64,000 bases of DNA from Trematomus loennbergii (lineage: Eukaryota > Chordata > Actinopteri > Perciformes > Nototheniidae), in assembly GCA_012861695.1 (NCBI GenBank), contig JAAOOA010000002.1, positions 22,691,303-22,755,302 on the forward strand, read 5' to 3'. The position numbers and the translations under genes are program-made. The notes below the pieces were generated by a model that ran no database searches, was not told the DNA's origin, and saw only the letters and a program-made list of their open reading frames with translations. How positions within the stretch are numbered: position 1 is the first letter of the stretch; each line of letters opens with the position of its first letter. This document shows positions 11,421 through 23,022 of the stretch, piece by piece.

Positions 11421-12189
11421 GAATCTGACATTCAACGGAAATGGGTGTTTTTGTGGCGTGACAAAGGCTTTAGTCATTAGTTGCTTGGAAGTTAGCTGCA
11501 CGACATCTCTAAAAGTATTTTTTTAGAACCCTGATTTGACTTGCTTTTACATTCAGCCTAACACACGGTAGATGAGCTAATTTTGTATAACTGTGATGCA
11601 TAACAAAAGTTAAGTTTAGTAGACAGTTATGTTTTTTATTTTCATGCAGCTGCAAGTAATTCCACATGAGACCCAACACGTTCAGACAAGACAATGACTT
11701 ATTTCATATAACACTTTAGTCATTGCAAACTAAGAAATGCGTATTTTGAACAAAGCTTGGCAAAACATATATTTTTTTCCATCCAAGTTTGGATCATGCC
11801 AAGTCCAATAATATCATTTCCACAAAACTGAATTCCTTCATTCTTCTGCTAAGTTGAACGACCAAATAATTACTTACTTTCTCAATTTTGCAGTTTTGAG
11901 ATCTAACTTTTTCACTCTGAATTCAATCTCTTGATAAGCATTAGTGTTTTCTGTTGTTTTTGGAATAAAATCTGAACAAACTCATAGCTAATTTCACAAC
12001 AGCAAAATACCATAATCAGTGCCAATTCAGTTAATTAATTTCTCTGCTAGAGAGCATTTTATTCTGCTGGCAAACAATAGAGATTCTATTATTCTGAACA
12101 GCAATTTAGGATATTTTGATGAATCAGCTGTTAATGTTTGGGTGTATAAGAATAGGTACCATGCTCGAGTACACTGCAGCAGCTTCCCC
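11421..12189. other. intergenic, nothing recognised
   Basis: This A/T-rich DNA has no supported gene, TIR pair or tandem repeat. Confidence 0.5.
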
Positions 12190-12625
12190 TGAGTGAGCAC
12201 AGCTGACAGACCACCACAGCTTACTGCACCAGGTAACGGCCTAGATTTATCATGTCTCAGTTGTAGTGCTCGTAAATCAGATGTGCATGGTAATATCTGA
12301 ACCATGTATGACAGTGGGCTGTAAGAGACGCATGTTTGCATTCGGGGAGTTAGAGTTTGGCGTAAACTGACTGGAACAGTGATGCTCATTCACCTTGTTC
12401 AAGGTCATGCAGCAATGCATTTAGTCCTGAGAAGGCTCCTTGTTTTCACAGCTAGAGCTGATTCTCTGACAGTATTAGCATGTTGTGCCTCTAAAAGGAG
12501 ACATCAAAGAATTAGCTAGAAACAATGTGTTTTATGGTGGCAATTAAATCTTCACATACTGTACAGTTGAAACACTTTTTTACATTTGACAATTTCTTGT
12601 CTGACTCCAGTACCTGAGAAATATA
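12190..12625 (+). repeat. dispersed repeat, copy 2 (about 436 bp)
   Basis: This is the second copy of the 3622-4052 segment, in direct orientation, with small differences including a five-base CTGTA insertion near 12560. Directly after it, ACCATATAGGTAGATT begins sequence related to the ends of the 4532 and 18993 repeats. Confidence 0.8.
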
Positions 12626-13760
12626 CCATATAGGTAGATTCAGAGCCGTATAATAGAAGAGTTACGACATCTCCGTTCACTCCAATGGACCAGTTTTTTT
12701 ACAGCAATGGCGGATCGTGGAGCCGTCACTAGTTCCCCGGAAGTTAGCTTGCCGCTGACTTCCGGGGAATTTTTGCGACCAGCAACACAGTAGAGTTGCA
12801 GCATAATAGACCGTTCGTGATGGACTTTTAAAGGTAAGAAGACGTTTAAAGATTTATATTGCAGATATTATCAGCACATCTGAGTCAAATGAACATGTGT
12901 ATTAAAGGATGTTAGTGGATTATCCCTAAATCTACTGATTTAGGGAACGTTTACAGATAACAGATTAGGCTAGGATACCGGATAAAGTTAGCAACACACG
13001 TTAACCATGAACCATTCATCCGTTCTCCAAATGTTATTTCATCTAACGTTGTGGAATTAGAGAAAAAGGGCTTCTAAACGTGATTTTTTTGTGGGGTGGA
13101 GGAATATAATATTAGTTAAATATAACATTGGGGCACGTGTGATTGTAATGAGTGGAGGTGGAGAAATTACGATCAACATTTTGGAGTAGACCTACAAACT
13201 AGTATAATAAAGTTAACATTACACAATAATAAGGAAGAGAGCTATTTGTGTGATACATCCAAGCGGCAAACTCTGTGGAAGAGCCGGGACGCCAATGCGG
13301 AAGTGCCACAAACTGCAGTTCATATATTGGCCGATAGGCGCTGACTGCAGAAAGGAGCAATTTCCATAGACCCCATGTTAAAATGCCCAATTTCACAGCC
13401 TAAAAAAACATGTTTCTACCTATGGATCCAATAAATATTATTATGAATATAGTTAGATTCCACCTTCATGATTATGGATCTGTGAGTGAATTGTTTTCTA
13501 ACATGACCCTTTTATTTATATTAGGTCTTAAAGTTTTTGCATAAATTAGGGCGTGGTCACATTGAGTGACAGCTCTGTCAAGTGACTGCTGCTGTTAGCT
13601 TTTGTCTCTCTGCTAGCTGCTCCGTCCGTGAAGCTACAGGGACTCTGCCTGGTCAGTTCATCCAGGGAACACAACTTGACCCGGCCGTGTTTGTTTGTTC
13701 TTCATGCTTATATATCGGACTATTGTGACTCGCTCTGCGGTTAAAACAGACGGTGCATGA

Positions 13761-15219
13761 ATGCCGTTTTGCGGTAAGTGAAATTCGAGTACTTTATTTA
13801 TGTGTTTATGATTTTAATCAGCTACGTAATGAATGTTAAGGCTTGGGTTAGCGTGTAAGCGAGTGGTAGCTACATCGGTGCTAACGATGCTAATCTTAGC
13901 CTCCAAGTTAACTTAAAACCATAGACTGTATATATAAAGGTTAAAACGAAATAGACAAGTGTTAAGCGTTAAGTGGATAGTACTGTAGAACAAAAGGCTT
14001 CTGTTTGAGGTTGATAAAATAAGGTCATCCTTGTAACTTAGAGAGATATTTTATTATGTAGGTAGGAACTGTATGCATCGCTAAGGTTAATTTAAATTGG
14101 CTATGCTCAAGTATGTAGACAAGCTAACGTCGAAGTAGTGTATGTGAAATCAACCTCACAATAAGATGTGTGTATATTACAATTATTAATGTCATATTTC
14201 AAGATGATTACTTAGATATTACAATATGGTTGGTTGAGCTGGAGTTCATTATTGAGCTTACACGTTAACGTCACAGTCATCTGAAGAACGAACCCAAACC
14301 TTGTTGTTTTTATTAATTGCATTACCAAATTGGTATCAAATAAACAGTAAGCATTGGTAACACAACTTCCAAAGTTACAGTAAAATAAAAAGGACCCTGA
14401 CTCGGACAATACACAATCCAACATGTTCAACAGAAGAGAATAAGTTATATTGTTTGTACACATGGTTCTTTACATATATATCTGTTTGTTTAAAGTTCCA
14501 GGTGATGCAGACAGGCTGGACCAGAGAGTGAGAGACAGAACTGGACTCCTCACAGCAGTGAACTTCAGCACAGGTACAAATACTCTTTTTTCATACTGTA
14601 CAAAGAATCAAGAAAGATATTGGTTTAAATAAATGAAGTATTGACTTTAATACACTGATATACATTCCATTAAACAATACTAAATACTAGATCACCTACA
14701 CATCAGTGAAGTTGAGGGTTTTTTCCATGCAAAGGGTTACATTTAGATGTTAACAAGCAATATGACTGTCAGCTTTCTAATTTAAGGTATTGAAGGCAAA
14801 GCTATTAGTGACAACTGCTATTTATCTCTCAATATTGTCTGTAAAAAACGTGGTAAAAGTTATGATTTCAGTGAGAGAACAGAGCAAGCTTCTACAGTTG
14901 CACTAAGTTTTGATAACAGTTAAATATTATTTTGATAATAAAATATATTTCAATGTTGATGAATGTCATACTGTTCATTCATAATCTGATTGTCTTTGTA
15001 GCTCACTGTTGAAATAAAATAAAACATTACAATTACAAAATAATTATATCTACAGCCCCTAAACACAAGCACACCTCTTTCATAAATAACACACTTGTTC
15101 TGCAATAATATGTTTTATGTTTCCTGTAATTTTTGTTAGGAAAGGACATGCCTGAAAGACACGACTCAACATTTTCTCCTTCTCTGAGGGTCAAGAAGAA
15201 CATCCAAGAGGAAAATTAA
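13761..15219 (+). CDS. candidate three-exon small ORF (54 residues), unknown
   Basis: The exons are 13761-13773, 14502-14573 and 15140-15219, joined by canonical GTAAGT, CCAG, GTACAA and TTAG boundaries. Phases agree across both junctions, giving 54 residues that start MPFCGDADRL and end at TAA. A second acceptor 6 bp upstream of exon 2 would add two residues and keep frame. An AATAAA signal lies at 15403. A TSS-like GC-richer leader occupies 13560-13760. No family is recognised. The leader looks repeat-like (GGGCGTGGTCACATTGAGTG), so this may be a transposon-borne or non-coding transcript rather than a host gene. Confidence 0.3.
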
Positions 15220-15696
15220 AAGCTGATGTTATGAGATTTAAGACCAGTACAGGACATTCACTAAGAAACTACTTTTATTGTGAAGTCAGCTGATCGAATG
15301 CACCTATTTCCACATCTACACTCCATCAGCTGATTAATTCTATTTGCCTCACTTTATGAGCTTCACAACATGTACCTTGTACCGCAGAGTTTGCAACGTC
15401 ACAATAAATGGGGCCAATCTTCAGTCGGATGTGAATGTGTAATCTAACATTTTCAGTAAGAATAATGGACAAAAGGAGTGCAAATACAAATTCAATTTAT
15501 TGAAATGTGAACCAAAAGTTAATCAAACATGTTTTAAATAAAAAGCACATATGGACAGAAGGTGTAAACCTATTAAATGTATAAGTAAACACATTTAGTC
15601 AAATAAAGTGACAGACAAGGCCTGTGCAGTTGGTATCAGCTATGCCCAGCATGGGCTCCTCCATCAGGCCTGGTCCTCCTCGCAGAGGAAAGACCC

Positions 15697-16360
15697 TCAG
15701 TCCTCTCCAAACCAACAGACAGGACGTCCATCACACGGAGGTTTCTCCCTGAAGTCTCTGCAGCTCTCTGGACACCACGCTGTCTCAATCCGTCCACACT
15801 GAATATGAGAGGGGAAAAATGAAAATAATAAATGCTTTAGACAATAAGAAATATAAAGTTGACTGTTGAGTTGCTCAGTTTTTTTAGATTGTCAATACTA
15901 TTACTGTATAACTAATATCTCAGGTTAAGAGGCACCTTCAAATAAAGATTGGTCTTTAAATACATTTTGTCTTTTGAATTGTTTGTCTAAAGTCAAGGAT
16001 CTAGAACTGGTACTTATAGTTTTAATGATACAGTCTGGTTATAATGCTGTTTGGAGGAGGCCTCACAGGTAAGAGCACTAACTAGCTACCATCACATGCC
16101 TTAGCTTAACTTAAATGTATTAAACGTATAATTAAGTGATAGCAAAATATAAATAACTAATGTCATGCAAACATTAATATTTGCTTGATTCCAGTGTTGC
16201 ATTTAGCACATTGCATACAAACGTTAAGGGATTTTAAGATTCTGAAGTATTATGCTAAAAACTCAATAACTTAGATTATTATTTATAGTTTTGCTGAATA
16301 GTTTCATGTCCTTACCTTAGAAACGTAAAATGTGACGGCAGTGTGCTGATGGGGAAGCAT
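15697..16360 (-). CDS. candidate two-exon small Cys-rich ORF (48 residues), unknown
   Basis: On the minus strand the exons are 16360-16316 (15 codons) and 15798-15697 (33 codons plus TGA). The donor is GTAAGG, and the acceptor is preceded by a long pyrimidine tract (TTTTTCCCCTCTCATATTCAG). The spliced ORF starts MLPHQHTAV, and its second exon carries six cysteines within 33 codons, for example CPESC. An AATAAA on the minus strand lies at 15501-15496, about 90 bp from the polyA signal of the convergent plus-strand candidate. The function is unknown and coding status is unproven; a non-coding spliced RNA is equally possible. Confidence 0.3.
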
Positions 16361-16477
16361 GTTAGCTTAGCTTCTTAGCTTGAGCTAGCTCTGTTACTTC
16401 CCAGCTGGAGGCAGAAGGTCTCGCCTCGGCTCCGCCTCTTTGCCCTTATTTGGAGCAGGCTGGAGCAGCGGGAGTTA

Positions 16478-17239
16478 TGGCGCGTTTCCACTACAGCCCG
16501 CAGCCCGGTTTAAGAGGGCTGTGACGTCAGCGGCCCGTCTTTGGTTGCGTTTCCACTTGGCCTAGTACCGGCCGGCGGGTCCTAATTCACAGTTTTTCTG
16601 GCCTCATAAAATCGTGGGGCCAGGGCCAGAGACAACGAGGCTGAGTCGGGCTGAGTATGCTAAACTAGAGTGAGCGTCGCTGGCAAGGGGGCTACAACTA
16701 CAACAAGATGGACATATTTGACCGTGATTTAATTGTAATACACGTTTCAAAATGATGCCGAAGTAACAACATACTGATACCCGGTTAGTAAAAACCATGA
16801 ATTAATGCTTTGTCAAGTCTGCAGACAGACGGCAGGGGAAAAACCTTTTAAAATGCGTGTTTCTAAATGGAGATTGGCTAAGCTAACGCAGTATATGCCC
16901 CGACCGTCCACACTCACAACAACGGCCTATACAGACATAAATAAAGCAGCGACTGTATTCACCATGACACAGGCAGTCTGTGGTTTGTACTTGTTTAACT
17001 TTTGTCGAGTTTCTGAACATATATGAGGAGCTGTGAGCTCTGTGTGCTAACAGCTAACGGCTGTGTTGTTTCTGGGGTCCTCTGAAGATCACGTCACGGC
17101 TCCTCCTACACTGCGTTACTATAGATACTGCCCCAGTTTCCTAAACTGTAATGGAAATGCGCCATAAAGTGAGCCAGTCCTAACGAGGCCCAGCCATACC
17201 GAGCGGGGCCGAGCGAGGCCGTGTAGTGGAAACGCGGCA
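16478..17239. mobile_element. PIF/Harbinger-like MITE with TTA target duplication
   Basis: The ends TGGCGCGTTTCCACTACAGC and, inverted, TGCCGCGTTTCCACTACACG are imperfect TIRs, flanked on both sides by TTA (16475-16477 and 17240-17242). A TTA or TAA trinucleotide duplication is characteristic of PIF/Harbinger. Extra copies of the GCGTTTCCACT motif occur inside near 16547 and, inverted, near 17150. The 762-bp element is GC-rich and encodes no transposase. Confidence 0.75.
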
Positions 17240-17242
17240 TTA

Positions 17243-18992
17243 GACTCAGACGTCACTGTCGAGCCGTTAGTGGCCGACTCCGCCTACTAAGGGCTTCTCT
17301 GCAACTCTGCAGAATCCTATGGGTGACGTCACGGACCCTACGTCCATTTATATACAGTCTATGGATACATCGCTATTGATATGAATTTAGAGTGCATATT
17401 TGAGACTTCCAAACAGTAAACACAAACGTAAGTTATGGGTGAGTGTTTTTAGTGTATTCTGTGATTATTACCTGTCTGTATTATGTTGCAGCACAGCTGA
17501 TTTTGAAATGATGGCAAAGTGAGAGTGAAAACACAAGGTAAATGTAATACTACTGTTGTATATAAGTAATCTTGTTAGTGTATATTAGTAACCTACTGTA
17601 TGGCAGTGGAGGGGCAGTGATGTTACAGGTGGAGGACTTACTGGACATGTATACACTCATTACATACTGTATGTAAAATACGACCAAGAATGTGAGACAA
17701 CTTTATACAAATTCATATCACATCCATTACTGATGCCATTTGTCATACTTGTTAAACTCACAAATAATAAAGTTCCATAACTTCAGTTGGAAACAAAGAC
17801 CACACCTAATCTCCCCAAGGCAATTTCCCATCCAATAGGTGTGTATAACCCTTTCTCCTGTCTGTTCCTCCTCTTCAGCACAAGAACCAGAGGGGGATTC
17901 AATAGAGCCTGAATACCTGCACTGAGACCCTCACCCTGCACCCTGAGTCTCAACTCTCATGAGTTTTTCAAGCCTTTCCCTGTTATTTGTATTAAACCAA
18001 ACATTAAGCTTCCCAATGGTGTGGTCTTCGTTTTGTGGAAAAAGTGCAAATGCAGTGTTTGAATATGATTACCTCACATATTTTGTTGCGGCTGTCTGTT
18101 TGATTGTTAAATTGCTCCTGCTGACTTGAGCTAGCCATGTTTCCTCCTCTCTGTGTCAGTGGGGAAGCCGTACATTCTGATTCTTACTCCTTTCTCTGAG
18201 CGATTGGAGCATTCCCAGGCAGCACAGCAAACCATGGTGGAGACGATATGCCAGGACAACACGGAGGAAAAGGCACAGACAAACTGCATGACATGCTATT
18301 CAATGTTTATTGAATTCCATGTATTTACAATGGATGTTCCTAAAACAACTTTTAACGTCATAATCGTGTTGCTGCTAGTCCATTGATAGTCACCTGTTGG
18401 TCTCCTGTCCTTTCTGAAAGTCATAAAGATGACATTAGTCATTAGATTACTTATGTCCTCAATACCATGGGATTACTGAAACCACCATGAATTAAAAAAA
18501 TTGTAGAAATTAATCTAATTAAATTTTGAAGCATTCCTTGCCATCCCCTCCCTCTAAATATATCAATAAACATTAGGAAGTGATGCTCCTGACTACCATA
18601 CCTGTTTAAGAAGATAATATTTGTTTTAAATAATTCAAAGCAATACACAACAGCAACAGGCTCTTTAACCAAGGCAACAGCCTAACATGTATGTTAACAA
18701 GTAAACTAGCTGTTCACACTATTCCTAATATTATCCATAAATATTAGCAGATTCTATTTATTTTTTAAAACATATTGATGTAAATACATACACATATCGG
18801 TATGTTGTATAAATATTGCAAATCAAGACCTTTATTCACTACTTATTACCAAACATCGTAGTTCTATCTCCGGTAATCATGCATTCATATGTCCCGCCAC
18901 GAACTTCCGGGGAACTTTTGACTCTCCCTGAACCACGTGACGATCAAGCATTTGGACTTCCGCTGTCAGAACTCTCTCTCTATATGGTGCTG
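17243..18992. other. intergenic with short repeat ends and splice-like fragments
   Basis: About 17245-17364 is a fish-type dispersed repeat ending in ATATACAGTCTATGG; a matching inverted end, CCATAGACTGTATAT, occurs at 13918. Possible exon-like pieces occur at about 17492-17537 and at 17880-18000. The latter has a pyrimidine-rich acceptor CTCCTCTTCAG, a short open tail and ATTAAA. They do not assemble into a supported coding transcript. The rest holds nothing I recognise. Confidence 0.35.
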
Positions 18993-19366
18993 GGTAGATT
19001 GTTCAGCCGCATATTACGACCCAGTCACGTTTTAAAGTGTAGCACCTCTAGTGGTCGTGTAAGAAACAACATGCTCCCGTTGATTGCAAACGCTCCGGAG
19101 ATTCTTTTATTCACAAATAACCCTCTCTGGAAATCCTAAATTGTGCAATAGTTTGGCCATTAAAATGCTTTTTGATTAGATTCTAGCGAGAAGTGTATAT
19201 TGTACTTTTATAATCTACGTCCAGTGGATGTGTAGGATCTATAGTTTGATAGATATTACGAAGATGATTTGAGGTCTCGCCAGGAGAACGTGTATATGCG
19301 GCAGCTTCCATGTAAAGTTAGCGTCAACCCCATGGATGTATAATAAGAACTGGATACAGCGTGGGA
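18993..19366 (+). repeat. MITE-like repeat, copy 2
   Basis: This is a near-identical copy of 4532-4908, both ending at ACAGCGTGGGA. Upstream, 18903-18914 contains ACTTCCGGGGAA, which also forms a hairpin at 12733-12769, so the two neighbourhoods share element ends. Confidence 0.75.
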
Positions 19367-19957
19367 GGCGGGGCCTCATTCATTCCTATGAGAGTTGCTC
19401 ATTGGCGCATGAAGATAAAATGGCCCAACTTTTGAGAGAGCGAAACGTCACAGATTACCCGTCATGCCTGAGAAGTACCCGTATGTGCGCTCATAGAGCA
19501 TGCGCAACTTTAACCACGCCCCCCATAAGGCTCGTTCAAGCACGTCAATTTGTACACGTAACAGCACCGCGCGTTCATGACAGCATGGTACTGGATGTTA
19601 TATGATGGATTTGATATTAACGAGGCGGCCGTGGCAGTTAGCAGCTAGCGGCTAGCTAGTAATTATGCTAATTTACACATCATCGTTATGTACTTTTATA
19701 TTACGCTCATGTAACAGGATCTAGTGATATCCAAGCAACAGAGCTTAATTTAGCATGATACTTATGTGGGTTGTACATGAAACCACTTGGTAATATATAA
19801 AAAATATATGTATTTTGAATTATGATCAATTGTGAGTTAAATCTTTATCTAAAAAGTAAAGCTGATGATGGATTACTGTGGTGGAGTTAAAATAACAATA
19901 GCCTATTTCTCTTTGAAATGTGATGGAGTAAAAGGATAGTAACTGTGATTATTCAAC

Positions 19958-20510
19958 AGTCTCACGGCATTTCGTGTTATAGTCACGAAATTAATCTATT
20001 GATTCGTGTTCACCAACACGATTTCGCCATTTTTTTCGTGTCACACAGAACGATTTTAAAAGCAATGTAAATAATAACAAATTAGAAGGAAAAACAGATA
20101 CAAAAAATTACAGATTTCAGTATTCTGACACAGAACGATTTTAAAAGCAATGTAAATAATAACAAATTAGAAGGAAAAAAGATGACAAAAAATACAGATT
20201 TCAGTATTCTGAGGCTCTTTGCCCCATTTCTTTTCCTCACGGACGGCAACAAAACTCAGACATTATACAATTTAAAATAAAAGGGATAGGGTTAGGCTTA
20301 GGGTAAGATATTGAGTAAGAAAATGTTTTTATGAACCACACAGCTTCTGGTATTCCAAGACCCGACCGGACAAAAAGACGTGTTGCAGGCACGAAACATA
20401 CTACCAATAGAAATACATTGCTTTTAAAATCGTTCTGTGTGACACGAAAAAATGCGAAAATCAATAGATTAAATTAATTTCGTGACTATAACACGAAATG
20501 CCGTGAGACT
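19958..20510. mobile_element. MITE with long TIRs and an internal tandem duplication
   Basis: The ends AGTCTCACGGCATTTCGTG and its reverse complement extend into about 100-bp imperfect TIRs (19958-20067 and 20400-20510). The segment containing ACACAGAACGATTTTAAAAG is duplicated in tandem, about 82 bp apart (20045 and 20127), so the left TIR end is partly doubled. There is no coding capacity. A target duplication was not evident. Confidence 0.75.
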
Positions 20511-20579
20511 GGGTTGGATTATTCATGTTAAGTACCCCACAAGTAACTAAAACGTATAGTACTTGAAGGAAACCCTGCT

Positions 20580-20850
20580 GAAAAAACCAGCTTAGACCAA
20601 CAAGGCTGGTCTGGCAAGTCAATATTAGGCTGGATTAGTTTGCTGGTTTAGAGGGGTTTTGGACACTTTAGCTGGTCAGGATAGCTGGTTTGGTCACAGT
20701 GGTCTAGCTGGTCACCATTAGCTGGTCGGGATAGCTGGTTTAGCTGGTAAAAGCTGGTGGTCACTGTTCTAGCTGGTCACCATTAGCTGGTCAGACTGGT
20801 ATGATCTTGAGTAGAACTTTAGCTGGGATTACTTGATGGTTAAGCTGGTC
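20580..20850 (+). repeat. AGCTGGT-rich imperfect minisatellite
   Basis: The heptamer AGCTGGT and variants (TAGCTGGTC, ATAGCTGGTTT) recur many times, beginning AAACCAGCTTAGACCA and ending TTAAGCTGGTC, which are roughly inverted. This is a known style of fish interspersed minisatellite or MITE. Confidence 0.7.
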
Positions 20851-23015
20851 ATATATGATGATGAAACACTCTCACCCAATTGCAGTAGCTCAATGCACAT
20901 TACCAGAAAGGTACAAGAATGTATAGAATGTATTGTCTGTAAATAAATACTCATACATCAAATGATTAGAAGCAGGAAAATAATGTATAACACACAATGA
21001 ACATTAACACAAATTTGAAAACATTTTCAAAACACCCATTACTTCATATTTTTAAGCAATTTCCTTCAACTGTTTCTTTCCGCTTTTCACAAGGTCCTGT
21101 ATTTTTTGTGAAATGTAGTAACCGGCCAACTTCCCCCTCTCGGTCTTCTCCACGTTTTGTGAATTCAGCCATCCTCTGAAGCACTCTTGAAAAGAGAAAG
21201 GAAAAACAGATTAACTTTTAGCTTTGTGTTATGATTACTTAAATATGTGCACTGTGAGATAAAAGAAAAAGTATCAAATTTAGTTTTGAACATTCACTGT
21301 GATTGGGTCTATTATCCACGCAATACACCGTATTTAATCTTTTTCTTAATTTACATTATTTAATTTCATATTTTGTTCTTGTAAATATCATATTCTATTA
21401 TATTACATGTATATAAACTTTTTGCACTACTTTTTATTTTGTATTTTTTCTGTAGCTGCTGAGCATATGAGAATAAACCTTTGCATCTTGAATCCAACAC
21501 TTTTTTCAGTAGAAAATCCTAAATTGTAGGATAGTTTGGCCATAATAATGCTTTATGATTACATTTCTAGTGAGAAGTGTATATTTTACTTTCAGAATCT
21601 ACCTCCAGTGGATGTGTAGGATCTACAGTATGATAGATATATTACTTTACACCCGGAAGTATGTATTGTCATTCTTATTGTCGATAAATTGAGGGATATA
21701 CGCTATATTTTATTAACACCAGTATGTACTTTACACATCCACCTCGTGTGTTTGTCTCTGCACCGGAAATAATTTAATTTTAAAGTTCAACCGCATATTA
21801 TATAGACTATATCAGCGCCACACCTGCGTAACACATGGTGCCTCTTGTCTGAACAATTTTTTAAGCGATTTGTAATCTATTCTTGTCGACTTGCAGCCTA
21901 AATACAAAGATAACTCCACTCTCCTACCACTGCTTACCTCTAATGAGCCTTGGTAGAACTAGTGTCCGAGTCATGGGGTCCAGAACTGACTGAAGACATG
22001 TGGAACATAGTACAGGCATGGTTCGATGTACAGGAAACTGGAACTTTGAACAGGTGTTTTCATCTTTTCTGCCTGAAGATTCACAAGTTCTTGATCAGGT
22101 GTTTGATGTGGGCTGGCATGATCCTTTCTGCAGCGATAAATAAAGAAACAAAGAAAGCATTATTAATAATAGTAATGATGGTAACAACAATAATATTAGT
22201 ATAACTATTTATATAACACTTACACAATTGCAAAGTGATTCTCACAACTACCAGGAAAGGCTCTGATCAGGAGGGTTGACTAGTAGGACAGCAACGAGGT
22301 GGAAGAGGTCTATGTCATGTACAACCATTGGTAGATGTTACACCTGAAGAAAGATAAGGAAATAAGAGAAGACAGGAGGACAAACATCCTCTTAAGTAAA
22401 AGACCAAATCATGTCAAGCTTTAACTTGAGCCTGTTTTTTCAGTCTTTACAATGCACTGTTGGAAAATACCTTCCAAAGGCTAAATTCAAACTCAATACC
22501 ATAAATAACTGGGTACCAAAGTGCTTTACCTGATAGAACACGTTCCACACGGAGCAGCAACCATCCGGCTCGGCCTTTTGCTGCATATCATCTCCTCCCT
22601 CTCCACTGTTTCCAGTAGATCTCTACTGTCCAATAAAACTGAAAAACTGAAATTCAAAAAGTTAAAAACAATAACTTGCTTTTGGCATTGAAATGGATTA
22701 GAATCTCACAATTTTCCTGGATGTCAGGAAGGCCAGGAAGTCGTTCCCTTCAAGTCCGCACCCAGTCATAGGAGTTCAAATGCAAAGCCTGAACGATGAC
22801 AAGAGCGGGAGACTTACATTTTACAATTATATTTTTAATTAATACCAGAGCAGTGTGTACATAGGCCCTGTACGACATGCAAAGAACAGATCAAATCCCC
22901 TGACAGAATCACACACTTTGGTGATGTCGTCATCTGCTAATGTTTCATTTTTTAGCAGCAAAGTAACATTAAAGTATATGTCGGATCCAACTAATTTACT
23001 GTATGTTTTGCATCT
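20851..23015. other. intergenic; one diverged repeat, no supported gene
   Basis: A diverged third copy of the 4532 repeat lies at 21511-21646. Minus-strand stretches near 21060-21180, 22260-22345 and 22539-22620 have splice-like ends (for example a TTTCTTCAG acceptor and a TATCAG|GTAAAG donor), but joining them gives early stops. I do not call a gene. Confidence 0.4.
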
Positions 23016-23022
23016 CCTCAAC

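Noticed and set aside
17880..18000. Terminal coding exon of a plus-strand gene
   Set aside because: A good acceptor and an ATTAAA are present, but no upstream exon joins in frame convincingly.
22080..22620. Spliced minus-strand gene built from exon-like pieces
   Set aside because: Joining the best donor and acceptor gives an immediate stop (TATCAG joined to GTGTAA), and no domain is visible.
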